From NCBI RefSeq assembly GCF_001649575.2, contig NC_051432.1:21022133-21086132 (forward strand): 64,000 nucleotides of DNA. The letters are read 5' to 3'. Below, piece after piece: positions 1 through 13,332 of the stretch. The position numbers and the translations under genes were made by a program. This DNA comes from Kryptolebias marmoratus. Taxonomy: Eukaryota; Chordata; Actinopteri; Cyprinodontiformes; Rivulidae. The notes beneath the pieces are model-generated. The model ran no database searches. It saw only the letters and a program-made list of their open reading frames with translations, and was not told where the DNA came from. Positions within the stretch are counted from its first letter, which is position 1. Each line of letters begins with the position of its first letter.

Positions 1-902
1 GGACAACTGTCAAGTCAGCAGTCTTCCCCATGATTGTGTAGCCTATAGAACTAGACTGAAAGACCATTTAAAGGCCTTTGCAGGTGGTTTGAGTTAATTA
101 GCTGATTAGAGTGTGGTACCAGGTGCCATCAATATTGAACCTTTTCACAAGATTCTAATTTTCTGATATGATGAATTGATGAATATAATATACAAGTTTC
201 ACTTTTTAAATGGAATTACTGAAATCAATCTACTTTTTCATGATATTCTAATTTTATGACCAGCACCTGTATGTCTTGAAATCTCTAGAATCAGTTAGAA
301 ACAGTTAAAACTAAAAAAATCAGATAGCTTGTTGCTGCAGCAGCCTGACAAAAGGTGTAACCTGAGTTGTTCAGTTAGACATACTGTATGTTTGCATTTG
401 ACTGAGCCAGGCAGTTATACAACACATCTGAACTTGTACTTACACTTTTTTGTTTTTACCTCATATGTGTGTCAAAATCTTGGGCTAAGATTCCCTAGGA
501 ACATTAGGCTACGCGAGTAAAGGTTTTCCATCAGACACAGCCTGCAATATCCAAACATTTTTTAAATATAAACTCCCTGAAAACTGCAGTAACTGGATGA
601 TCGTATGTAATGGCACAGGATGATGCCTCTTGTGGAGCTTCATCTGTCAGGCACCAGAAATCCCTTGCTTTCTTGATCTCCTCCCTGCTGCTCCCTCCTG
701 TCGGCTCTGTGCTGACTCAACTTCAGATTCACACAAATACAAAAACAAATCCACAAGTTCTTCTTCTTCAACTGTTCTCAGAGGAAGATTCAGCAATCCT
801 CAAAGGATAGTGGTTATTTCTCCTTACCAGAAACTTGCCACAATGGGAGCAGAAGAGTTCCTCTTTAGTAATCCTCTTTTAGTTTCCATCAGAGGAACTC
901 AC

Positions 903-1066
903 CAAGACCAGCTTGTGATAGCTTGTTGTACAGTGTGACAACACACTCCTTCAATGACTGAAGATGTCCCAATGATTCTGGATTACTGTTTGGAAGCATA
1001 AATTGACACAAAGCTGTATAAATTACCAAAGAGACACATTGGTGGCCTAATGATAATGTATTTTGT
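903..1066 (-). other. Possible exon of an unrecognised gene, minus strand
   Basis: Read on the minus strand, a pyrimidine-rich tract ending in CTTTTTAG lies just before 1066. A consensus-like donor (TTG|GTGAGT) follows 903. The 164 bases between them are open in one frame and look protein-like rather than low-complexity, with pieces such as GHQCVSLVIYTALCQ and SLKECVVTLYNKLSQ. The implied exon starts at the third base of a codon and ends after the first base of the next. I do not recognise the family and found no convincing partner exon in the neighbouring kilobase. It could be an exon of an antisense gene lying in the sgcz intron, a decayed gene fragment or chance. Confidence 0.25.
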
Positions 1067-4000
1067 CTAAAAAGGACCAACACATCAGATCTAGGTAAAA
1101 CCTTTTTTACTTTATCTTTACTGTGATACAGAGACAATATTCAAAATAAAACTAATTTCCTTCAGATAAATGAAAAGCCTAAAATGAGTATGAGGTACTA
1201 TTATCTGCTATAAATGTGACACTTAAGCAGCAACTTTGAGTAGATTGTGGATTTGATTGTATTTTTTTTTCTTTTCTTTGCTGTTTTTTTTTGTTGTTGT
1301 TAAAAAAATCTAATTAAATTTTAATTTAAATATTATTCCCACTTTGCTATCCTCTGAATAGCAGGGTTTCAGCAAAAATGAGCTCTCTTCACCATTTCAC
1401 CATTCCATTGTGTCTTCCTGAGGACTCATCTCTCAGAGAGAAGGTCTAAGTGCATGCGTTGGCCTTGGGCTTCTCATCTCAGTTTTATTGCTCTCCCTCT
1501 TTCATCCCTCCGTCCCCTCTCCTCCTCTGTGTTGCTGTCAGCTCGTTAAAGTGAGTGAGAACCTGTCATCTTTGTCTTCTGAACGGCACGCTATAAAGAT
1601 GATGAGTGAACTTGGGAGTTTCGAAGCCGTACCCTTTCACCCGCCTAGGTGATGATGTCCCAGCATTAGAGGCAGCCAAATGGTTTCTAGACACCGTTTG
1701 CTGCCTGAAAACAGCATGTTTCATGAATAAAATACGGATCTGTTTCTCCTCTTTCTTTTTCTTTTTTAATAACAAAACTTTATGGAACCAGCGTAAATAT
1801 ATCATATAGGTAGTGAAGTCGAGCTATTTGCGAATGAATTATTTAAAACAAGGTAAGAAAGCTTTCATTATCAGTATAGATGTGTTACACAAAAGCAAAA
1901 AAGCCAACAGGAGTAACTGTTCCACAGAACATTTGAAGAAAAACAACAACTACCAAAAAAAAACAGTTTTCTTAAGATATAGTACCTCTTCCAGCTGAAT
2001 ATAGCATGCATATAAAGATAAGTTAGGATTTACCACGGTTTTAATCCTTTTTTGCATTATGAGGTTGAGGATCTTGTCAAAATAAATTTCTCAAAAATCA
2101 TCTTAAAGGCCCACTGGCCTATTGCTTTCCATGTTTGTTTTGTTGTTGTTGTTGTTGCTTTTTGGAGATGTGGTACTGATAAACACACAAAAAAGTCATT
2201 GTTACAGATATGTAATTTAATTCACCATCCTCAGTGTGCTCTAAAAACCTTTAGTATCATGTCCCGTCCTGTCCATGCTCCAGCAACAATCATCTCTATC
2301 CAGTGAAAATTGACTCCTAACCTCAAAATGTCTCCAGCTGTCCGACTTGAACTGTTAATAGCATCATGAGCCGATTATTTGCGTATTTCCTGTGGCCGTT
2401 CATAAATGAAACTTCTCTTTCAACAACATTTAATTATCAGCCAGGTATAACTAGTGGCCTGGGGGTTGTAAAAACAACAAGATTCAGGTGAGCTGTCGGA
2501 TTATATTGACACATGACATGTTGGGGCCATGTTTACAAGTAATACTACTACTGAAGAAGTTTATTATATTATGTATGTTATGAAAATATAGAAGAGAAGA
2601 CTGGTTTTGAAAATGCATTTAGACAAACATTTGAAAGTGGTTTAGACTTGTTACAGGCAAATTTAAAAATAAACCTTTCCTAGTTTAAAAATTGATTTAC
2701 ATCTCTAAAATCCCCACTTCTACCTTTTAATCTAGTGCATTCATGGCACTTTCTCTAACTTGTTCATTTACTTTGTTTATGATGATTCTCTCATCTTGTT
2801 TTTTTTATTATTATTTGTAATGCTGTCATTTTTACATTTTCTTTTTTTTAAATCCCCCATGGACTTCATTTCAAATTAAACTAGTGAATTAGCCACTGAA
2901 TTTTTTTCCCCTTTTCCTACATTAAATTCAGCCCTACTTGTATCACTTCATTATCTTCTTACACCAACTATGCTGACTTTTATCTCAGTAAAATCATATA
3001 TGTTAATACTCTGGCATTTGGCTTATGCATCTCACAAAGTGGCTAATCAAAGCAGCTGAGTTGGGGGACTCACAGGCAACAACCTTCAAAGACTTAATAA
3101 AAGGTTTGTTTTAAAATGGAATATTTTTTTCCAATATAAAGTCAAATTCTTTCATCTGCTGCGCTTAAACCTACACATTACTGAGTGTACGGAGGTTGAA
3201 GCGAAAAAAATGTGAAAAAATTTAATTACATTTTGTTTTCATTCGTTGTAGCTAACATGGCATTGCTATAACAGTTTAACAGTTGAATGTCAGCTAAAAT
3301 TGGTTTCTGATTACTGTTCAGAGTGGAGAAATTGCAAAGCCAGATTTAATTCTTTTTCTATTACACACAGTGTAATTATACATCAACATCTTTGCAAATC
3401 CCCCAGTGAGAAACAAATGATGTACATAACAGTCCTACTTTGCTGTGATCATATTTTCAGCCGATCTTAGCATATTCTGAGAAACGCTGAGATATCAAGT
3501 GGTTTGATTTTACAGTCTCTGCCTTGTTTTAACTCACAAAGTTAAGAATCATCTTCCTCATTGTATGTCTCAGCTTGAAAATCAATTTGATGGTTATAAT
3601 GAGGCACTTAAAAATACATAAACCTGTGCATTAACAACCAGAATGGATTTATGGTGCTGTCTAAGAACTCAATAAATGCATGGACTTACTGACAGTGTTC
3701 CATTTGTTTGTTGGCACTTTATTTGCACAAGGCTAATTGTCTACATGTATTTATGCCTGTAATGTGGCAAATGTTGTTTTCATCACTTGCTCATATGTGT
3801 ATGTATGTGTTGCTCTAAGAAATGCATTTAATGGACCATGTGAAGCCAGTCTTCTGCACCAGTGAGCTAGGGGCGTCATGTCGTTTGCTGGTAGTTGGAC
3901 ACTAATAAATCGCCAGGTTTATGCTAGTCTAAGATCAACGTCACCCCTTAGGAGAAAGAGGAATAGTGATGATGGAAAGCCTTTAATAGGTTTGGAGATT

Positions 4001-5165
4001 TCTTTGTGAAAGTTGGGAAATTTGTTATTTTCCGATGCAGCTTAGTAATAAAATTAAATTGTCCAACACTGGTGGTGCTGCAGTGAAACCTCTTAGATAT
4101 TTTTGAAATGATGATTAACTTTAGGTTCACTTAATTCAAAACATGCAAAGAAAAAATTGAAGTCCTTCAAACATTAAGTAAACATTTCAATATTCTAGTA
4201 CTTTGTGTGGATTACTGTTTTAATAAAAAGTAATATTGTCATAAATTGTCCAAACAAAGGACAACAAGGCAGCAGTCAGGCAGAATAATGCAAGCCAGGA
4301 AAAAGAAGAAGAAGAGACAAAGATAAATAACAATGTTGCTTCAATACTGTCTGAAACCTTTTGACTGATGCAGTCAAATTATAGATTTCAGAATAAAGAA
4401 ATTGTCTCATTACAAACTACAATTATATAAAAACTTTGCTCAATAAAAAGCATGTCTCCAGTCTGTAATGTTCTTCATCTATTTATTTCTTTATTGCTCC
4501 CATCCAATTAAAACTATGATGACGCAGTCATCTGTAATTAAATTTGATGGCAGAAATTGACAGCAAGATGAGGGGTATATTAATAATATCAAATGACATT
4601 TTATTTTTCTATACTGTCTAAAAGAATAAATAATGTAAATTTTCTTTTCAGCAAACATTTATAATTTGGGATTTACATGAAAAAGTAAAATACCCAAGCA
4701 CTCTTCTACAAATGCTATCAATTTTAACATCAATACATCCCTTTAGGCACTGTCGGTAAGCAGTGTTTACGTGCATGAGGTTTGTTCCATTCTTCATGGC
4801 ATTTTCACAAACAGAAAATAACCACAATATGTTAACACTAATGAATTTGTGTAGCTGTGACTTTCAGTTGGATAAAAAAAAGTGCCAGAAATATATTTTT
4901 TATAAGTTAGGCACCTGTGCTGTAAGAATAAAATTAATAAATGAATAGGTAAATACATACCTAATGAGAACACTGTGCAAACATATTTTATTGCATAAAC
5001 AAACACATTTTTACTTTGCATTTTTTATCCAATAAGGTTTGGAACATTATTCTCCAGCCCTGTCGTCTTTTGGCTTCAAAACTGCTCCCATCAAGATGTG
5101 TAAAAACTTACACTGAAGCTTGTAAATGGTTGAGTTTCATTATTCTATGTGCAGGCAATTAAAAG

Positions 5166-5186
5166 ATAAATAAATAAATAAATTAT
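5166..5186. repeat. (AAAT)n microsatellite
   Basis: A short run of AAAT/TAAA units lies in the upstream intron. It is a simple repeat with no evident function. Confidence 0.7.
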
Positions 5187-6659
5187 GTCAACTTAATGAG
5201 CCCAAAGAGAATCTAAGAGTTTGCTCTAAAAGTGTTGATGGTTTTAGCAATATTGGCACCAAAACTGCTGCGTTAGGACAGGGAAACCCTTATGCTTCAG
5301 TTTCCATTACACCCTTTAGCAGCATTAAGTGCGTGTCCGGTTTGGAGTAAAACTGTGCTTTCATTGCTAAAAGAACATTAACTCACACTTATATGCAGTG
5401 TGCAGAAACTTTACATTTTGTTTATGCAGCTGCACTGTGTTTCTTGATGTACACCACTGCAGCAGACAGGAGGTTTTTAACTTGACATAAGCATGTTAGC
5501 TGTAAACCATGAGCACATGATGGCACAATTTCAAACTAAGTCCAGCAAAAACCTCAGCGATATCCTTAAGCCTCGAACCTGAAAAATTGCATTTGCAAGC
5601 ACAGACAAAGTTTGGTTACAGTGATCTTGAACTGTATTCATTTATATTTCTTTGAAAAAAGATGGAGGGCTGATGAAGATAACCTTGAACATGACACAGC
5701 TCAACATTTAATTAAAAGTAGTATCAGTTTACACCTTTCAAAGTGATTAATGAAAGCTTCGTTAAGTTTGGTTTTTTTGCAGGAATGGTTTTAATGTACA
5801 GTTTGGTCAAAAAGTGCGTAATTCAAGTGGACTTTTATAACTGACATAATCGAAATCTCTTTTAATGTCTTTAAAGTTGTATCAAAAACGTACGTAATAG
5901 ATGAATTCAAATAAAAATAAGGTCAAGATCCATTCTGTTTCAGGAGAGGCAAAAGCAGATTTATTCTAACAATTTTTAAGCATCATAAAGTGAAAATTTA
6001 CTTGTCAGTGAGGAGTTGCAGCATCCCATCAGTGAGCACCTAAGTTACAGAAAATGCCAGCAAAGAGGGAACTGCTGTTCGGTTCATCAAGTGATCGATG
6101 GTGTATGAAACGAGTCCCAGCGAGAAGCGTGACAAACATCAACATTTATACAGGAGGATATTGCAACAAGTGCTTTTAAAAGGGGAAGTACAAGCATGAC
6201 AATTTTAACCAATCAAAACAAACTATTTTAAAGGGTTTTACTTCAAGACTACTCCTTAAGGGATTTTTTACTTCTATCCAGATTTTTCTTCTAACTTGAT
6301 TGCCCTCTTAAGGCTTGAAGTTTATTTTGATTTTCCCTTTTCATCAGTACTAGATATTTGTTTTGGTTTCAGTAAGAGTAAGATGTGTCTTACCCCTAAA
6401 AAATAAATGTTAAAAATTTCAGTGTGTAGTGTACAGCTCATCCAGGAAGAAAGTTGGGTCAGGTTAAATTATGCATTTTATGGAATAATACTAACATTTT
6501 ACTTGACTGGAAGTTGCAAGTTGTTTTGGATAAGACATCCTAATAACATGTAATGCAAATATTCATTTATACGTCGGGACAATTATGGGCAGCAAATTCT
6601 CATCTTCGTTTTTTTCTTTGGATAAACCAGAATGTCCCGTTTAGACAAAGTATTACTTC

Positions 6660-6725
6660 TTTGAGGCCAGTCGAACCAGCAACCCATCTGCTCTTTCCCT
6701 GAGCCACAGCCACCAAATTGTGTTT
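6660..6725 (-). mobile_element. tRNA-derived SINE head fragment
   Basis: Read on the minus strand, this stretch contains TGGCTCAGGGAAAGAGCAG, which resembles a tRNA A box (TRGCNNAGY). About 14 bases later comes GGTTGCTGGTTCGACTGG, which holds a B-box-like GGTTCGANNC. This order is the hallmark of the tRNA-like head of many fish SINEs. The A-to-B spacing is shorter than usual, suggesting a small internal deletion. No poly(A) or LINE-type tail can be defined, so it is a truncated relic. The SINE subfamily is not assigned. Confidence 0.55.
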
Positions 6726-8669
6726 AAATCTATGAAACATGTACTAATCATGTCATGACATATTATGAATAAGCTTGGAACAAAACAAAAAATAAATAAA
6801 TGTATTTTAAAACATAAGTTTAACCAAAAGTGCTTAACAAAGCAAAACAATTTTTTTAATTGGCATTAGGCTTGACATTAAAATAAAGTATAAAATAGAA
6901 ATGATACTTTTCATTTATTGACAGAAAATGCTAAGTATAATTCGAAATTGATAAAATAGCAATAAAAGCAAGACATTAAAAATAAAACAAAAACATGGAC
7001 ACCTGTGAAGCACAATAAAGGTAAATTGGTAAATTTAACACTTTTTCCACACTCATGTCCTTTAATGAATGATGTAAACGTTTAGTTTCTCACTAAATTA
7101 TGCCACTGATGCTTGATGCCTGATATGATTTTGATGTTTAACATCTGAGTTCACATTGGCATTATTGATTTGGTCTCAAACACTGCAAGGCGGCACGAGG
7201 AATGGTAAATGCATTACTCCTTACTAGACTGTCAAGTTCAAAGCCCATCACACGCAACATTTTTCACACTCTTTTTTTTTTCACACAGCAAATGTGAGAA
7301 ACTCCCACTGTGATAGTGAGGGGAAAGTGGATAACACCTTGCAGTTACCCACTAAGGCTGTCATTATTTGATTAAATGCAATGTCACTGCATTTTATTTT
7401 TTAAAACACTAAATTCATCCACCTAATGATTGTAATTACTATGAGTGACATTTATCATATTGATACCTCACAATTATGATCAGGGCACACATATTTGAAG
7501 GACTTAAAGCCCAGTTTCTCCTGCCTTCCTCCCCTTATTTCTCTTTAAAGCTCTTTGAGGTCAGCCAGTCTCACTTCATTTGGCCAAACTAGCTTTTGCC
7601 AGTCATAATGCTGAAAAAGTCCCTCTAAATATTTAATTTAGATTCTGAATGGGCACAGACTGGAGACACCAAACTATACCCATATTCATAAAAAAGTTAA
7701 AAGTAATTTAGCCAATGGCCAAACCCAGCTGAGCATTAAAACTTGTCATAAATGTAAAAAGTGTTCATAAAATCCACATTTTAAAGTACAAGAACACTAC
7801 AGTTTTTTATAAAACCTTATTTAAAGTTAAAAGCTCTAATGCAGCATATTGCCAGCATTCTCGCCTAAGGAAAACTAAAAAGTGATTAAAATGAAACAAA
7901 TATGATTGATTTTTCTACGTAGCCAAAGGAACGAGACCAACCTAATTTTAGATGTTTCTTAGCTCAAGAGTGAATTAGTATTCACATAGGCAAAAATTCA
8001 TGTCCATGCATGTATGCAAAAGCTCCACAAACACATTGAGAAAATAAATATTACATGAATGTCACATATAATGGTCAAACACTTCCCGTGATTGTTCATC
8101 TGCAGCAATGTGACAGAAAGATAAAGAGATGGACCTGTTGGTGCAAATCAACCATGCATGAAGTGTTTACTTGGCTTACCTACAATCCTTGTACTCATCC
8201 CTCAATCCTCTCTTATTGCCTTCTTGCGTCATATGCCTTCATTGCTTGAAGTCCTAATTTAAAACCTTGAATTAAACTCCAGGAGAGCAAACCCTCAGCA
8301 CTTTAATGTGCAGTAGTAAAATAGCTACACTGGCCCCACTTTAATGTGTTCTATCCATTAACTACAGAATACAAATTGGGGAAACTTGGAGATGATTAAT
8401 ATATAAATATATAAAGCAGGATTTGAAGATATAAAGAAGGCCATTTCAAGATGTGAGGGTATGTTTTACAGGCCAGCATCCAAAATAACATTAGTTTCCT
8501 TTAAGTTGCCATCCAAGTGAATACCATTTAAAGGGCGTCTGTTACTTTGCTATATTTTATCCTGGCCAGGTTTGATGTGTTGTTCTGCTTGCATTAGGTT
8601 TTTTTCTTTTGTGGGTGTGTGTCTGTGTGTGTATGTTGGCCTTACAATAGGGTCATCTCCAAGCTTCCT

Positions 8670-8885
8670 TTCATCTATTTATTTACTATACCCACCTAAT
8701 TCAGCTATCCTATTTCTAGCCATCAACAGGCGAGAGGGTAGATACACCCTGAACAGGTCGCCAGTCCATTACAAGCCAGAGATAGAAACAGACAATCATG
8801 CACACACACTCATGCCTAAGTGCAGTGCAGAATCTCCAATTAATCGAAAATGCATGTTGTGGACTATAGAAAGAAACATACATTA
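8670..8885 (+). repeat. Dispersed fish repeat, family R1 copy 1
   Basis: This is an old copy of a widespread teleost repeat. Its recognisable core is GAGAGGGTAGATACACCCTG followed by AACAGGTCGCCAGTCCATTAC, then AATCTCCAATTAAT and ATGCATGTTGTGGACT. Two further copies lie near 50.16 kb (same strand) and 56.2 kb (opposite strand). The sequence resembles the conserved part of a non-LTR or SINE-like element found across ray-finned fish, but I cannot name the family with certainty. The 137-codon open frame across it (8572-8985) is therefore probably not a gene. Confidence 0.6.
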
Positions 8886-9238
8886 CAGATGTTACATTAG
8901 TGTAACAAAACAGGGGTATATGCAACAGCAGATAAAAACTCTGATGAGCATCATGTTTTTTTTTCACAACATGAGAGAAACCTAAGAAAACTAATCAACA
9001 TACAAAAGAAGCTAGTGTACTTAATGCATCAAAAGGGACCTGGAAGCACCATTAGATCTTTTGTTTTCAAATGTTATCATTTAATTTCATTCTGTTCATA
9101 ACTGATCTATAAAAAAAGGACAAGTCACCCAGAAAAAAAAAATATCTAAAGTGATTTTAAACTTGCTAGTGTTTTCTTGTTGTTGTCCATTGAGAGCAAA
9201 AGTAAAATCTCACACAGTGAAAGAAACTGGCATTTATT

Positions 9239-9258
9239 CACACACACACACACACACA
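9239..9258. repeat. (CA)10 microsatellite
   Basis: A run of about ten CA dinucleotides in the upstream intron. Confidence 0.9.
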
Positions 9259-12200
9259 AGCAATTATTTGACTGCCTGCATAATTACCTGCAATAATTAA
9301 TTCAACTTAGTACTATTTCTATAAAACATTGTTGGTTGTGCATATTCATGCAAAATAAATAAATAATTAAAGGACAAAATAATCTGTTTGTGGCTTTTCG
9401 AATTGAGTTCGAGAAATGCCTGTGGTTTGCAAGTGCAGTGCAGATTCTGGCATCAACTTGGTCTTAACTCCTAAATTATTGTCTTGATCTAAGTCTTGAG
9501 ACAATCTGGTTTGGGTCATAACCTGTAAAAGTGAAATTAAATGTACATGTTTCACAATCTCAGATTTAATGTAGTGTTTGTGTTTCAAAGGACTAACAAA
9601 ACATAATGATTACAACATAAACAGACATGTGACATCTACGGGGCACTCAGCAGACGGAGTCTCAAATCACAGTTTCTGAAATAACTCAGGACATCAGTCC
9701 CATGCACTGTACTGTACCGCTCCCTTGTTTTCACACCATTTCACCCTCATGCACCTTGTCTCATCAGTGAGGTATTCTCAAAGCATTATTATTGCTGGAG
9801 GATCCTGCTGAGGGAAGCACTTGTGACTACAGAGGAAATCCTGTCAGGAAGTGATTATTTAAATCAGTGCATCAATTATTAAGTCTACCTAACGAGGAGT
9901 CCTGCTGTTATTGGTGGCAGCAGAATTACTTGAGTGTGATCAGTGAGAGAGACATTTGCAGGAAGCAATTAATTGTCCAAAAGCAGTTCATTTACACATA
10001 ATTAACATTTGCCACCTGCAGGTCACTATTAGGGTTATAAAGAAGGTAGCATAATCATTACTTGACAAACCTCTGTTTGGGTTTTTAGAAACCAAATGTT
10101 CCGTTGATGCTTTTTAATGAGTGAAACCTGAGGCCTTTGAGAAAAGACCCCAGAGTGTGAATGTTGAGACACTTTGGGCTTTTTGAGCTTCATTCACAAA
10201 ACAAACATAATTAAAACTAAACTAAAAAAAAGAGAGAAGAATTCAAATTTAAAACATCTTCCAATATATTTTATTTACTTCACAAAATTAATGTTTCATT
10301 TGAATAAAAAAAAAGTTAATTAAATTTTCTTACTAGGTATCGCACGGCTGTCTGTCAGTTCTCCAAACAATCACTTAAAAAAATAACCTCTGGCTACTTT
10401 TTACAAATGTTGTTGCTGCTGGCACATCACATGGAGTTTAAATTGCTTTGTGTTTACCACTCTTTTTTTCCCCAGGTTAACATTGCTCAGTAGGTGCCAC
10501 TCTTATATAATTACTCAATGGAAAATGGGAGCTGAGTCATAATATTCAAAAACTGAATATTTATATGTATAGCAAATAGTGCATTGCAAAATTAAAAAAG
10601 TTATATTAGTTATGTTTGTATTGGTTCTTGATGTTTTGTTTTTTTGTTTGGTCTCTCTCTCTCTGTATGTCCTTCCAGCTTAGAGTGCACTCTGTTTACT
10701 GAGGGCATTTAGGCTAGACTTACACTTAAACCAGTCAGATCTCTGCAAGCTCAGGATATTTCAACTGTCAAAAATGTTCCCCTTCTCTGCAGCTGCCAGC
10801 TGTCATTTCAGTGCACACCACTTTGGATCAATCATAAGACTTGCTTTGCTTCACATCTCATCTGATCCATCAGTTTTTAAGCAACTTCTTTTCAATCACC
10901 AACATCACTGGTGATTGAACTCAACTTGCAATGTTCTGCAGGACATGTGACTACCACCCTGAATATGATCCCTTCTCATATTTTTCCTAGTATTTGAAGG
11001 AAATGTTTGATATTAGCCAGTACCTACTGTCTGTTGTCTGCTTAAAATAAATAAAAAACTAAATGTGAACACTCTGGATAAAAAGTTCAAGTTTTCCACG
11101 TGTTATGCTTTAGTTGTTTTTTCATGATGACAACTGATTTACTTTAAACTACAGCTTATTGTTCAGAACATTTAGTACTTTATAATTTAGCATAAAAAAA
11201 CCTCAAGTCTATTTGAGAATAATCTCACGTTTGGTACAATTCTTTGGGATGTTCTCCCTTTCTTCCTAATTGACACGTTCAAGCTGAAAGAGTGTGTGGG
11301 AAATGTTGATGTTCAGCTATTTGGGGAATTTCTCAACAGGTACCTTTGGTTTCAGGTCCAAAGCCCGATAGTATGAAAATCTTGGTGCAGAAAGGCTTAA
11401 ACTTGCATTCTTTTGGCTTCATCCATAGAGCCTTGCAAAGCAATCACAGTAAATATGTTAGACACTGAGGAAAATGCAATCACCTAAAACTTTTGTTGTA
11501 TCTCTAACTACTGTGATCAGTAATTTTGTTTTTATCTACAATTTGTTAAAACATTTTATTCAGATTTTCTCATCTTTGCACAGATGGGGCACGCTTACAC
11601 TAAAACTACAGGACCACCTCATATAAATAAGAAAAGAAAAGAAGAAAATCACAATTTAACCCCTGATAGAAGGGATGGTAACTATGATTTGATGTTACCC
11701 AGAATGTAACCCTTGATTTGGCCTGTTGCAAGCTGTGAACAAATAGTTTAGTTTTTGTTTTATTGCATGAGATGATTTGCTTTTCATTGCTCTCAGTCAT
11801 TAAAATGTCTTTAGAGAATTCTCAGTAGGCTGTCATCTTCCTTTTAGGAAGGGAATACTAGCTTTTTAACCACAAACCCTTAAGGTTTGAGAATCTCTTA
11901 TCTACATACAAAAACTGCCCTCTAAATCTCATCCTAATGTTTCCTTGTAGAAATGCACTTCATTCCCGATTATTTACCTGATGTGGGTTGGACTTCAGAT
12001 ATTAGTGGTATCAAGTATTTTAGGATGATGTAGGCTAGTGTACTTTTAGGTAGTACTGTCATAATTTCCTTTTTTGGGGTCTACAAATAATAACCTTATA
12101 GTCTTATTTCTTTTTTAATGACTTAAGACACCCATATGTGAGACCTTACAGGGATAGGTCTTCTGAATTCAAAAGGAGTTGCTGTAACACTCAAAATAAA

Positions 12201-13316
12201 TCTGAATTCTTAGATTGTTGGGTTTTAGTAACGAATGAACACAAATGCTTATTTTTGCTATAACAGAAAATCTTGTGAAGGCAGGTTTATTTTAGGACTG
12301 AGAGTACATAAACCCATTTCTCCTTTTTTTCTTGAACAAGGTTTCACTGTTTTCTTTTATCAGTGAAGTTTCCCATCTTCTGTCATTTCCCAATGCTTTA
12401 TACACCCTTACTCAGCAGATAAAAGATGACTTCTTTTGTGAATAAAACACAAATCTTTGTAAACATGCTGACCGTGACACCTGCAACCATGTTGGAAATC
12501 TGTACTACAAGCTGTATTACTGGAAAAAAGCTGAACAGTGAAATGGTGGTAATCAAATGTCAGAGAAAGCATCTAACGCAGCACATGTCTAATTTAAAAC
12601 CAGCTCCACTTTCTTCCTTTTTTATCCTCCTAAACCCTAACCAGATTTGTTCCGTCTTTGATTCCAGTTGTGGAAAACTTCTCCTACCTCAGCTGTCAAA
12701 CTGCACTCTATGGACTAAGTCTGCATATATCTTTAACACACACACCCACATACTCAGTTTAAGTTTTAGACAGATCAAATCTCAATTACTTTTTTCACAC
12801 AGTCAAGAGGAGTGAGGGGTTTTAAGGAGATGGGGTTGGACAGGAAAAGGAGAGTGAGAGAGAGATGAAAAAAAGAGCCTTATCCCAGACTGATAGCTGC
12901 TAATAAAGTTTGATTATGACTGACAAGGCACTTTGGCTTTCTAACTGACACTCTTAATAGCTTGAGAGCCCAGATGGTGAAAGGGAGGGGACAGTCTTTT
13001 TTTTCTACTGGTTCAGCAGGGATGGGATAGCAGAATATCACTTTCTAATTTAAGGAAAAAAAATGAGAGCAAGAAGAAATTTAAATCAAACTCCAGTCAT
13101 CACCTCTGCAGTGGCTAATTTATTATCATTGCTAAGATCATAAACTTTGACACCACACTGCTAAAACATTATTTAAAGCATAATCAGCAATTAATCCAAA
13201 ACTTTTAGATAGCTGTAATAATATCAGTGTTTTGTCCTGTGCAGTAATTATTTAAAAAATACAGTTAAAGCTGAAATGTGGTCTTTTAAGATAAGGGATT
13301 TGTGAACTTTCTCCAT

Positions 13317-13332
13317 CACACACACACACACA
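13317..13332. repeat. (CA)n microsatellite
   Basis: A short CA dinucleotide run in the upstream intron. Confidence 0.8.

Noticed and set aside
8572..8985. 137-codon open frame
   Set aside because: It crosses R1 repeat copy 1, a diverged dispersed repeat, so the frame is incidental.
12426..12815. 129-codon open frame on the + strand, the second longest in the window
   Set aside because: It has low protein character, no family motif and no splice or start context. Its Cys, Thr and Ser content fits chance translation of AT-rich intron.
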